From Planctomycetota bacterium (GTDB taxonomy: Bacteria; Planctomycetota; Brocadiia; SM23-32), in NCBI GenBank assembly GCA_030604585.1, contig JAUVVP010000003.1:1-15582 (forward strand): a stretch of 15,582 nucleotides of DNA, in the 5' to 3' direction. Both the position numbers and the translations under genes were made by a program. This document shows positions 1 to 6,526 of this stretch, piece after piece; the stretch's first letter is position 1, and each line of letters begins with the position of its first letter. The notes under the pieces are model-generated. The model saw nothing but the letters and a program-made list of their open reading frames with translations, did no database searches and was not told the origin of the DNA.

Positions 1-56
1 AGACGGCTGCCCCGTAGGCCTCCTCCGTCTTTGGGTTCTCGCCCTGAGGCCGCCTA

Positions 57-645
57 TTGTGGCGCCCCCTCACGCGCGACGGTCGCCCCAAGGCCAAGGA
101 CGACATCACGAGCCCCGACCGTTCGCAGAGGTGGACTTTGGACCCGCTCGGAAATTGGGATGAGACGGACCTGGCCTCCGTCACCGAGACGCGCGTCCAC
201 AACACGGTGAATGAACTCACAAGCAGGACGGTCGGCCAGGATCCGCAGATCAGCCTCACGTATGATGACGCCGGGAACCTGACCCAGGACGGCGACTGCG
301 ACGGCGACCACAAGTACACCTGGGACTACCGGAACCGGCTGGTCGAGGTCAAAGAGAAGCAGGCGGGGCAGTGGGTGACGATTGCCGAGTGCAAATATGA
401 CGCGAAGAACTGGCGTATCCTGAAGGTCGTGACGAATAAGGAGAGCCCCAACGGCACGACGCGGTTCCTGTGGGGTGGTCCCGCGCCTGCGGGATGGCAG
501 TGCCGATGCCGACGGCCTCTCGGACGTCGAGAACCCCTACACCTTCACCGCCTGCCGCGTGGACGTCGAATCCGGCCTCATGCAGTGCAGACATCGGTAT
601 TACGCCCCGACGCTCGGCCTCGTCACGAACGGGGTTCTGAGATAG
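57..645 (+). pseudogene. RHS/YD-repeat protein, frameshifted 3' remnant
   Basis: The first reading frame (57 to about 480) contains RHS/YD-repeat phrases: TLDPLGNWDET, YDDAGNLTQDGD, YTWDYRNRLVEVKE, and the RFLWGG strand that normally precedes the RHS core end. The signal then moves by one base into another frame, which reads DVENPYTFTACRVDVESGL followed by HRYYAPTLGLVTNG and stops at 643-645. In intact RHS proteins this core motif (NPYTFTGRRLDxETGL...RYYDPxLGRF) is followed by a variable C-terminal toxin or effector tail, which is absent here. Upstream of position 57 the first frame has stops at 45-47 and 15-17, so the 5' side is also disrupted or shifted. The 57-59 TTG is therefore only where the frame opens, not a believable start. 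RHS proteins are large surface or secreted polymorphic proteins; this copy should be non-functional. Placement in the RHS family is secure; the exact frameshift point (roughly 477-505) is not. Confidence 0.75.
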
Positions 646-676
646 TCTCTTGGAAGGCCACAGACGCGCGCCCCCA

Positions 677-711
677 CTCGAAACCCGAAACCCGAAACCC
701 GAAACTCGAAG
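677..711. repeat. Tandem heptad array (CGAAACC-type, 5 units)
   Basis: Five consecutive 7-bp units read ctcgaaa, cccgaaa, cccgaaa, cccgaaa, ctcgaag. The array lies between the RHS remnant and the SMC stop codon, at the junction of two converging reading directions. The outer units carry the same C-to-T change, so the array is symmetric in composition. It lies outside any gene I can support. Confidence 0.85.
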
Positions 712-730
712 CTGCGTCGCAAGCCGCCCC

Positions 731-3700
731 TCATCCCGCCCTGGCACGGGGGGCGGGTGATTCGTCCAGGTGGCGGTCCACCTCTTCGAACTTGACCGAT
801 ATCTTCCTGCTCACCCCGTCGGTCATCGTCATGCCGTAGAGAACCTGCGCCACGCCCATCGTCAGCTTGTTGTGCGTGATGATGATGAACTGCGTGTCGC
901 GGCGGAACTCCTCCAGCAGCCTCAGGAACCGCTCGACGTTGTTGTCGTCCAGGGGGGCGTCCACCTCGTCGAGCAAGCAGAAGGGGCTCGGCTTGGCCTG
1001 GAACATGGCGAACAGCAGGGCCACCGTGGTCAGGGCCTTCTCGCCCCCGCTCAGCAGGGAGATCGAAGTGGTCTCCTTGCCGGGCGGGCGGGCGGTGATC
1101 TCGATGCCGGCCTCCAGGATGTCCTCGGCCTCCTCGTCGAGCACGATGTCGGCGCTGCCGCCGCCGAACAGCTTGCGGAACAGGCCCTGGAAGTTGCCCC
1201 GCACCTGCTCGAAGGTCCGGCGGAACCGCTCGCGGCTCTTCTTGTTCAGCTCGCGGATGATCTCCCGCTGGTGCCGCCGCGTCGTCTCCAGGTCCTCCTT
1301 CTGGTCGGTCATGAACTGGAGGCGGATCTCGAGTTCCTCCTGCTGGCGGATGGCCGCCACGTTCACGTTGCCGATGCGGTCCACCTTTGCCTTGAGCCGG
1401 GCGATCTCGGCCCTGATCGCCTGCCAGTCGGCGGCGGGATCGTCGGCAAGTTCCAGCACCGCCCGCCGCAGCTCCGTGGCCTCCTCCAGGCCGATGATCT
1501 CGGGCGTATCGTCGTCACCCTCCTGCTGCGGCTCATCGGCCGCTTCCAGTTCCCTGTACCAGGCCGCCACCGGCTCCATGGGACGCGGCTCCGGCAGGCC
1601 CTCGGCGAACTCGCGGATCAACTTCGCCGTGAAGGGCGAGTCCTCGCGCCAGCGCTCGGGCTCCAGCTCCAACGACTTCAGCCGGACCCCGTAGTCCTCG
1701 GCAGTGCGCTCCAGCATGTCCTGCATCTTGATGGCCGTTTCGTTCTCGGCCATGCGCAGGCTGTGGAGCCGGTCCTCGACCTCCTGACGCTCCTGTGCCG
1801 TCTGCCTGGACTGCTCGGCCAGGGCGTCTATCCTCTGGCGCAGTTGCTGGAGGGCGGCGGACTCCGTCTCGATCGTCTCGCGCAGCGCGGCCCTTTCATC
1901 TTCCAGGGCGCGCGCCTCATCCCCGGCTTCTTGGGCGGCCTTGATTGCTTCCTGGCGGCGGTTGCTGCTGCCGTCCTGTTCGGCCAGGAGGGCGGCCAGT
2001 TCCGATTCCCTCTGGCCCTTGTCGGCGCGCAGGCGCGCCACCAGGGATTGCAGGTTCCGCTGCTGCTCCCGTCGGCGGGCCAGTTCGCTGCCCAGCGAGT
2101 TGACCTCTTCGGCCAGAGCCCGCTGCTGCTCCTGCGCGCTGCGCAGGCGCTCCTGTTCGGCCTCGACGGCCTGCTGGGCCTCGGCTCGGTCTCTGCGCAC
2201 CTGCTCGGACTGTTCCTGGACCGCCGCGGACTGAGAGTCGAGGTCCTCGATGTCGCCCCGCAACGTCTCGCGCTCGGCGCCGGCCAGGTGGAGTTCGTCG
2301 CGCAGTTCGCCGAGCCGGCTGGTGACCACTTGCAGGTGGCTGCGCACCTCGCCGGCGCTGCTGCGCAGGTGCTCGATGCGGGAGGCCAGCTCGTCGCGCT
2401 CGGCCGTCAGGCCGTCAATCTCTTCCCCGCACTGCCGCCTGCGGTCCGCCAGGGCGGCGAGCTTCCGTTCGAGTCCGGTTATCTGCTCTTCCAGCTCGGC
2501 CAGCTCGCTGCGGCGGCTGATGAGGCTCGGGGTTTCGGGCTTGCCTCCGGCCCAGACGCCGTCGGCGCTGTAGCTCTCGCCGGCCGGTGTCACGAGGGTG
2601 GCGCCCCGCGGCAGGCCGGCCCTTGCCACTGCCTCGGCCGATGGGCCGTCCTCGACCAGGAACGCGTTGCCCAGCAGCGATTCCACGGCGCGGCGGGCGG
2701 GCCCCTCGCAGCCGACCAGTTCGCTCAGGCGGCCCCGCAGGCAGGGCAGGGGGCCGAGTTCCACGCGCTCGGGCGGGGACAAGCATTCCAAGACGATCAG
2801 CTCGGCCCGGCCGACCCCGTCACCGGCGAGCAGTCGCAGGGCTTGCGCCGCCTCGGCGGCACGTTCGCAGATGACGGCCTGGACCTTCTCGCCCAGGGCC
2901 GCCTCGACCGCCCGCGCCCACTCCAGAGGCACCTCCAGCACCTCGGCCACTATGCCCACGATGCCGGGCAGCCGGGCATCCAGGAGCCGCTTGACGCCCG
3001 AGCGGAGGCCCTCGGCGCGCTGCTCCAGGTCCTGCAGCACGTCCCGGCGCCCCACCTTGCCGCTCAGGTCGGCCCTGGCGTCCGTCTCCTGGCCGGCGAC
3101 CTCGCGCAGGCGTTCTTCGGCGCCCGCGACAGCCTGTCGCAGCTCTGCCGCCCTGGCGTCCAGGTCGGTCTGTCGGGCCTGGAGCGTTTCGAGCTTCTCG
3201 TGGGTCCTTGTGCGTTCGCCTTCGGCGCCGCCGAGCCGGCCCTGGATCTCTTTCTGGCGGTTCTCGATGCGCTCCAGGCGATGCTGGAGGGCGCGCTTCT
3301 CGGCGGCGAGGACCTCGGCCTGATTCCTCAGATGGGCCTCCCGCTGGAAGAGGTCGAATACCTCGGCCTTCTTGGTGTCGAGCTTCTCCTCCGCGAAGCG
3401 GCTCTGACGGCGTATGCTCTCGATCTGCTGCCGGCCGACCTCGAAGCGGGTGGACCTCTCGGTCAGCTCGCGGGCGCCCTGCTCCAACTCCGCCGCTGCG
3501 GCTGCCATCTCCCGGTCCAGGTCGCGGGTGCGCTGCTCGAGGGCGCTGCGGCGGGCGGCGAGTTCGTCCAGTTGGTGCTGAAGCTCGTCCTGGCGCTTGC
3601 GGTTCAGTTCGGCCTCGCGGGCCAGGCTCTCCAGGCGGGCTTCGATGCGGGTGAGGCGCTGGCGGGACTCGGCCAGTTCGTTCTGGGCGCTCTGGAGGCG

Positions 3701-4522
3701 GGCGCGGGCCGATTCGAGTTCTGCCTCGCCGGCGGCCGTCCGCTCGGCAAGGCGGCTGCGCTGCGAAAGGGCGGCCTCTATGTCGCGCTTCTGCCCGTCC
3801 CTGTCGGCCTCCAGTTGGCGGCAGGAATGGAGCGCGTACGCAAGGCGCAGCCGCTGGAGCCGTTCGACGTGCTGCTTGAAGGTCCTGGCCCGGCCGGCCT
3901 GGTATTTGACGCTGCGCACCTGGCGCTGCACTTCCTCGAGCACGTCGCTTATGCGCGCCAGGTTGTTGGCCACGCGTTCGAGCTTGCGTTCGGCCTCCCG
4001 TTTCTGTTCGAGGAACCGGCTGATGCCGGCGGCTTCCTCGAAGACCTGGCGGCGTTCCTTCGGGCTGGCGCGCAGTATGCGGTTGATCTGCCCCTGCTCG
4101 ATGAAGCTGTAGCAGCCTGCCCCGACACCGGTGTCCAGCAGCAGGCCGCGCACATCCTTCAGGCGGCAGGGCCGGCCGTTGATGGAGTACTCGCTCTGGC
4201 CGGTGCGATCAACGCGGCGGCGGATGCAGACCTCTTCGTAGTCCACCTGGAGCCAGCCGTCGGCGTTGTCAATGGTGAGCTTGACCTCGGCGAAGCCGAG
4301 GGGTTTGCGCGACTCGCTGCCGTTGAAGATGACGTTGGCCATCTCGGCGCCGCGCAGCTTCTGGGCGCTGCGCTCGCCCAGCACCCATTTGACCGCGTCG
4401 GCGACGTTGCTCTTGCCCGAACCGTTCGGGCCGACCAGGGCCGAGAGGCTGTCCTCGAACTCGAAGGTCGTCCTGTCCGCGAAGGACTTGAACCCGTAGA
4501 GTTCGAGCTTCTTCAGCTTCAC
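731..4522 (-). CDS. smc: Chromosome segregation/condensation protein SMC
   Basis: SMC is the ATPase core of bacterial condensin. It dimerises at its hinge, folds back on long coiled coils, and with ScpA/ScpB loads on DNA to organise and segregate the chromosome. The 1263-residue product shows the full layout: N-terminal head with Walker A GPNGSGKSN (31-39), then EQGQINRIL (142-150); first coiled coil about 170-510; hinge about 515-660, ending in DGVWAGGK; second coiled coil about 670-1010; C-terminal head with ABC signature LSGGEKAL (1157-1164), Walker B FCLLDEVD (1181-1188) and the His-switch ITHN (1215-1218). It is somewhat longer than the usual 1150-1200 residues, probably through longer coils. 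The start is a GTG at 4520-4522 preceded by GGAG (4531-4534) with 8-base spacing, followed by the typical MKLKKLELYGFKSFAD. No scpA or scpB is in the window, and the gene stands alone, 707 bp from nrdG. Confidence 0.97.
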   Translation of the reverse strand: MKLKKLELYGFKSFADRTTFEFEDSLSALVGPNGSGKSNVADAVKWVLGERSAQKLRGAEMANVIFNGSESRKPLGFAEVKLTIDNADGWLQVDYEEVCIRRRVDRTGQSEYSINGRPCRLKDVRGLLLDTGVGAGCYSFIEQGQINRILRASPKERRQVFEEAAGISRFLEQKREAERKLERVANNLARISDVLEEVQRQVRSVKYQAGRARTFKQHVERLQRLRLAYALHSCRQLEADRDGQKRDIEAALSQRSRLAERTAAGEAELESARARLQSAQNELAESRQRLTRIEARLESLAREAELNRKRQDELQHQLDELAARRSALEQRTRDLDREMAAAAAELEQGARELTERSTRFEVGRQQIESIRRQSRFAEEKLDTKKAEVFDLFQREAHLRNQAEVLAAEKRALQHRLERIENRQKEIQGRLGGAEGERTRTHEKLETLQARQTDLDARAAELRQAVAGAEERLREVAGQETDARADLSGKVGRRDVLQDLEQRAEGLRSGVKRLLDARLPGIVGIVAEVLEVPLEWARAVEAALGEKVQAVICERAAEAAQALRLLAGDGVGRAELIVLECLSPPERVELGPLPCLRGRLSELVGCEGPARRAVESLLGNAFLVEDGPSAEAVARAGLPRGATLVTPAGESYSADGVWAGGKPETPSLISRRSELAELEEQITGLERKLAALADRRRQCGEEIDGLTAERDELASRIEHLRSSAGEVRSHLQVVTSRLGELRDELHLAGAERETLRGDIEDLDSQSAAVQEQSEQVRRDRAEAQQAVEAEQERLRSAQEQQRALAEEVNSLGSELARRREQQRNLQSLVARLRADKGQRESELAALLAEQDGSSNRRQEAIKAAQEAGDEARALEDERAALRETIETESAALQQLRQRIDALAEQSRQTAQERQEVEDRLHSLRMAENETAIKMQDMLERTAEDYGVRLKSLELEPERWREDSPFTAKLIREFAEGLPEPRPMEPVAAWYRELEAADEPQQEGDDDTPEIIGLEEATELRRAVLELADDPAADWQAIRAEIARLKAKVDRIGNVNVAAIRQQEELEIRLQFMTDQKEDLETTRRHQREIIRELNKKSRERFRRTFEQVRGNFQGLFRKLFGGGSADIVLDEEAEDILEAGIEITARPPGKETTSISLLSGGEKALTTVALLFAMFQAKPSPFCLLDEVDAPLDDNNVERFLRLLEEFRRDTQFIIITHNKLTMGVAQVLYGMTMTDGVSRKISVKFEEVDRHLDESPAPRARAG

Positions 4523-4732
4523 GGCTTCGGCTCCGTCGGGTGGCCGGTGAAGGGATGAAGGCGGGAGGTCCGGCGGGCAAGCAGGGGCCGGGCCCCGGGC
4601 GCCGGGCCGGGACGAACGGCAGTGCCGGGCCGGCTCGGAACGCGAAGATGCTTCACTGTGCCGTCACTCCGTCGGCCGCCGGAAGGGCGGCTCCCGGCGT
4701 TGCAGTTCGGAACCCGATCGTTGATACCCGCA

Positions 4733-4747
4733 GCTCTGAGTCAGAGC
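4733..4747. promoter_or_regulatory. Perfect 15-bp palindrome upstream of smc
   Basis: gctctgagtcagagc has two 7-bp arms around a single central base. It sits about 210 bp upstream of the smc start, in a gene-free stretch, next to a TAGAAT hexamer on the minus strand. It has the form of a dimeric-repressor operator. No regulator is identified and chance occurrence is possible. Confidence 0.3.
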
Positions 4748-4871
4748 AGGGGGCGATTCTACGGCAAGGGGGCGGGCGAATGCACAGGCGAAACTCCGCC
4801 CGGCGGGCCGCGGCGGAGCGCAAGGCCGACGGGCGGGGCGCCGGCGGCGCGATGGGTCCTGCGTCAGGCCC

Positions 4872-4898
4872 CTAAGCTGTTGCAGAACAGCAACTTAG
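4872..4898. other. Imperfect hairpin
   Basis: CTAAG-CTGTT (4872-4881) pairs with AACAG (4886-4890) and CTTAG (4894-4898) across a 4-base loop, with a 3-base bulge (caa). This gives ten base pairs. No T-run follows on either strand, so it is not a standard intrinsic terminator. Confidence 0.4.
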
Positions 4899-5089
4899 AT
4901 CGGTCGTCGGCATAGCCGCGCAGCGCCTCTTTTTGCAGGCGGGGCGGGCTGCAGGCGGCGCAACTGCCCAAAAACGCCGGAGAAAAATGGCAACGCCGAA
5001 CCGCCGTTCAGCCTGATGTCGGTTGCCACCCTCGCGGCCCTGGCCCGCCGGTCCCCGGCCGGCTAAGAACTCGTAACAATACTACATTT

Positions 5090-5213
5090 ACCGCAGAGCG
5101 CGCAGAGAGCGCAGAGGCAATCAAGGCGCATAATCAATGGTTTTGGCCCTTCAGTCCCGCGCATGCGGGATCAGGATGAACCCTTCTCGGCGGGCTCTGC
5201 GTCCTCCGCGGTT
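5090..5213. repeat. Inverted iterated-repeat element (CGCAGAG type)
   Basis: The left arm (5090-5117) is built from repeated gcgcagag-like units. The right arm (5195-5213, ctctgcgtcctccgcggtt) is the gapped reverse complement, with ACCGC at the outer end and CGCAGAG at the inner end. Between them lies a hairpin with arms tcccgc and gcggga around gcat (5155-5170). The element follows the nrdG stop in the direction of transcription. It resembles the elements at 5980-6133 and 6434-6521 in design but not in sequence. Confidence 0.6.
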
Positions 5214-5229
5214 GGTTTTGTTAGATGCA

Positions 5230-5967
5230 CTAAGCCGGGCGGCTGGCGGCCAGGGGCGCGTGGTCCCGCCCCCGCACGACGCACCGGTCCGCCGCCGGCG
5301 CCGCCATCCGCCTGAAGACCTCCAACTGATCGACCGAGTACGGCGCCACTTGACGCAGGGCGGGGGAGAGGCAGAGGTCGGGTTTGAAGTTCTGGAGGGC
5401 TATCTGGCGGGCGCCCTCCAGTTCGGGCACGATCTGCTTCAGCTCATCCCGGCCGACCAGGCCCGGCACGAGCGTTATGCGGAACTCGTGGGGCAGGCCG
5501 CTCTGCTTGATAAGCCGGATGGAGCGGCGGATGTCCTCGACGTTGACGATCGCGCCGGTCACGCGCGCGTAGTCCTCGCGCGTCAGGGGCGCCTTGACGT
5601 CCATGGCGATGGCGTCCACGAAGCCGCCGCTGAGAAGCCGTTCCACCCATTCGGGCCGCGTTCCGTTGGTCTCCACCATGACCTTTAGGGGGATGGCCCG
5701 GATGTCCCGGATCAGCTCGAGCAGTTCGCTGCCGTGGAGGCTCGGCTCGCCACCGGTGATGACGGCGCCGTCGAGCCAGTCGCCCTGCCCCCGCATGTAG
5801 TCCAGTATCTGGTCCAGCGGCACGCTTTCGAGCCGCTCCGGGTGGTAGATGAGGTGCCTGGCGTGGCAATAGCGGCAGCGCAGGTTGCAGCCGGGCAGGA
5901 AGATCACCGAGGCGATCTTCCCCTCCCATTCCAGCAGGCTGCTCTGGATGAACCCCTTGATGTCCAT
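5230..5967 (-). CDS. nrdG: Anaerobic ribonucleotide reductase activating protein (radical SAM)
   Basis: NrdG is the activase of class III ribonucleotide reductase. It uses a [4Fe-4S] cluster and S-adenosylmethionine to generate the glycyl radical on NrdD. The radical-SAM motif is plain: C27-NLR-C31-RY-C34 within PGCNLRCRYCHARHL. The SAM-binding GGEP follows at 72-75 (VITGGEPSLHG), then ETNGTRP and AMDVKAPL, as expected for this family. The product is 245 residues, longer than E. coli NrdG (about 154) and matching the longer NrdG2-type activases. The ATG at 5965-5967 follows a perfect AGGAGG (5974-5979) with 6-base spacing. The gene is last in nrdR-nrdD-redoxin-nrdG, which supports NrdG over other radical-SAM activases. 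A pyruvate formate-lyase-type activase is the main alternative, but no pfl gene is present. Confidence 0.93.
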   Translation of the reverse strand: MDIKGFIQSSLLEWEGKIASVIFLPGCNLRCRYCHARHLIYHPERLESVPLDQILDYMRGQGDWLDGAVITGGEPSLHGSELLELIRDIRAIPLKVMVETNGTRPEWVERLLSGGFVDAIAMDVKAPLTREDYARVTGAIVNVEDIRRSIRLIKQSGLPHEFRITLVPGLVGRDELKQIVPELEGARQIALQNFKPDLCLSPALRQVAPYSVDQLEVFRRMAAPAADRCVVRGRDHAPLAASRPA

Positions 5968-5979
5968 GAACGGCCTCCT

Positions 5980-6133
5980 AACACGGAGACACGGAGAGCA
6001 CGGAGAAAGGCAAACGACAGGAAACAGCGATAGACAGGATACACAGGATACGACAGAAGGCAGGGCTTCGTTTCCTGGCGCCGTGTTGGATGCCGTTGCT
6101 TGTCGTTCTCTGTGCCCTCCGTGGCTCCATGTT
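5980..6133. repeat. Long inverted-repeat element with ACACGGAG iterations
   Basis: Arms 5980-6007 and 6106-6133 are 28 bases each and match as reverse complements at 24 of 28 positions. The left arm is itself an iteration of acacggag/gcacggag units. A second inner pair, caggaaac (6018-6025) and gtttcctg (6070-6077), nests inside. The centre holds two exact copies of acaggatac (6034-6042, 6043-6051). The left arm directly abuts the nrdG Shine-Dalgarno (5974-5979). The element fills nearly the whole space between the redoxin gene and nrdG, so it would be transcribed within the nrd mRNA. Confidence 0.85.
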
Positions 6134-6144
6134 GATGTCTTGCC

Positions 6145-6417
6145 TTAAGTGCAGAGGCGGCTCTGGAGTTCCTTGCTCGGCGGGGCCTGGCCGTCCCAGC
6201 GGGCGATCACCGAGTCGTCGTCCGGCTTGAGCAGGACCGAGGGGACCTCGAAGACGTCGAAGAAATCCCCTTCGGCCGCGCCGTGCGGGGTCTCCATGTC
6301 CTGGAAGACCACGCGGACGGAGCCGTTCAGCTCCCACTTGTTCAGGAAGTGCGCCACTTTCTTCTTCGCGCTCTCGCAGAGCTTGCAGTCCTGCCTGCCG
6401 TAAATCTCGATGATCAT
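6145..6417 (-). CDS. Glutaredoxin/NrdH-like thioredoxin-fold protein
   Basis: This is a small 90-residue thioredoxin-fold protein. It starts with a beta strand (MIIEIYG) followed directly by the redox motif C11-K-L-C14. A helix (ESAKKKVAHFLNKW), a strand (VRVVFQDME) and the cis-proline loop VPS (58-60) before the strand VLLK complete a glutaredoxin-like fold. Residues 67-76 (DSVIARWDGQ) form the last strand and turn. The gene lies between nrdD and nrdG, with a strong AGGAGG (6422-6427) four bases before its ATG. Glutaredoxin-like NrdH proteins donate electrons to ribonucleotide reductases, and some class III enzymes (the methanogen type) use such a redoxin instead of formate. The position makes a dedicated reductant for NrdD the best inference, but substrate cannot be read from the sequence. 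Confidence 0.8.
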   Translation of the reverse strand: MIIEIYGRQDCKLCESAKKKVAHFLNKWELNGSVRVVFQDMETPHGAAEGDFFDVFEVPSVLLKPDDDSVIARWDGQAPPSKELQSRLCT

Positions 6418-6433
6418 GCTGCCTCCTGAGTTC

Positions 6434-6521
6434 GTTGCTCGTCTCTCGTTGATCGTTTCTCGTGCCGGCTCATGAACGTAACAGGTGCATCACGAGCAAC
6501 TATCAACGAGCAACGAGCAAC
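6434..6521. repeat. Near-perfect inverted repeat with AACGAGC heptads
   Basis: Two 31-base arms (6434-6464 and 6491-6521) are reverse complements at 27 of 31 positions around a 26-base centre. The right arm contains iterated caacgag heptads, and the left arm carries their diverged complement. The hairpin fills the 109-bp gap between the nrdD stop (6527-6529) and the redoxin Shine-Dalgarno (6422-6427). In the nrd transcript it would form a long intercistronic stem. No T-run follows, so read-through is expected. Confidence 0.9.
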
Positions 6522-6526
6522 TTGCC

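Larger units (their letters stand above)
4523..5229. other. 707-bp gene-free region between smc and nrdG
   Basis: No open frame here looks like a protein. The region holds very GC-rich sequence (about 4560-4640), a perfect 15-bp palindrome (4733-4747), an imperfect hairpin (4872-4898) and an inverted repeat (5090-5213) with a small hairpin inside it. The smc promoter should lie here on the minus strand. A TAGAAT hexamer reads on that strand at 4756-4761 but has no acceptable -35, so I do not call it. Confidence 0.6.

Noticed and set aside
677..711. Repeats as a CRISPR array
   Set aside because: Units are 7 bp and directly adjacent without spacers, and no cas gene is present.
770..4558. A 1262-codon open frame antisense to smc
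   Set aside because: It is the GC-rich shadow of smc in a codon register that avoids stops; it has Leu/Gly/Ala-rich low-complexity translation and no recognisable domain, while smc has every family motif.
5155..5170. Intrinsic terminator of the nrd operon
   Set aside because: A 6-bp GC hairpin is present, but no T-run follows on the minus strand.
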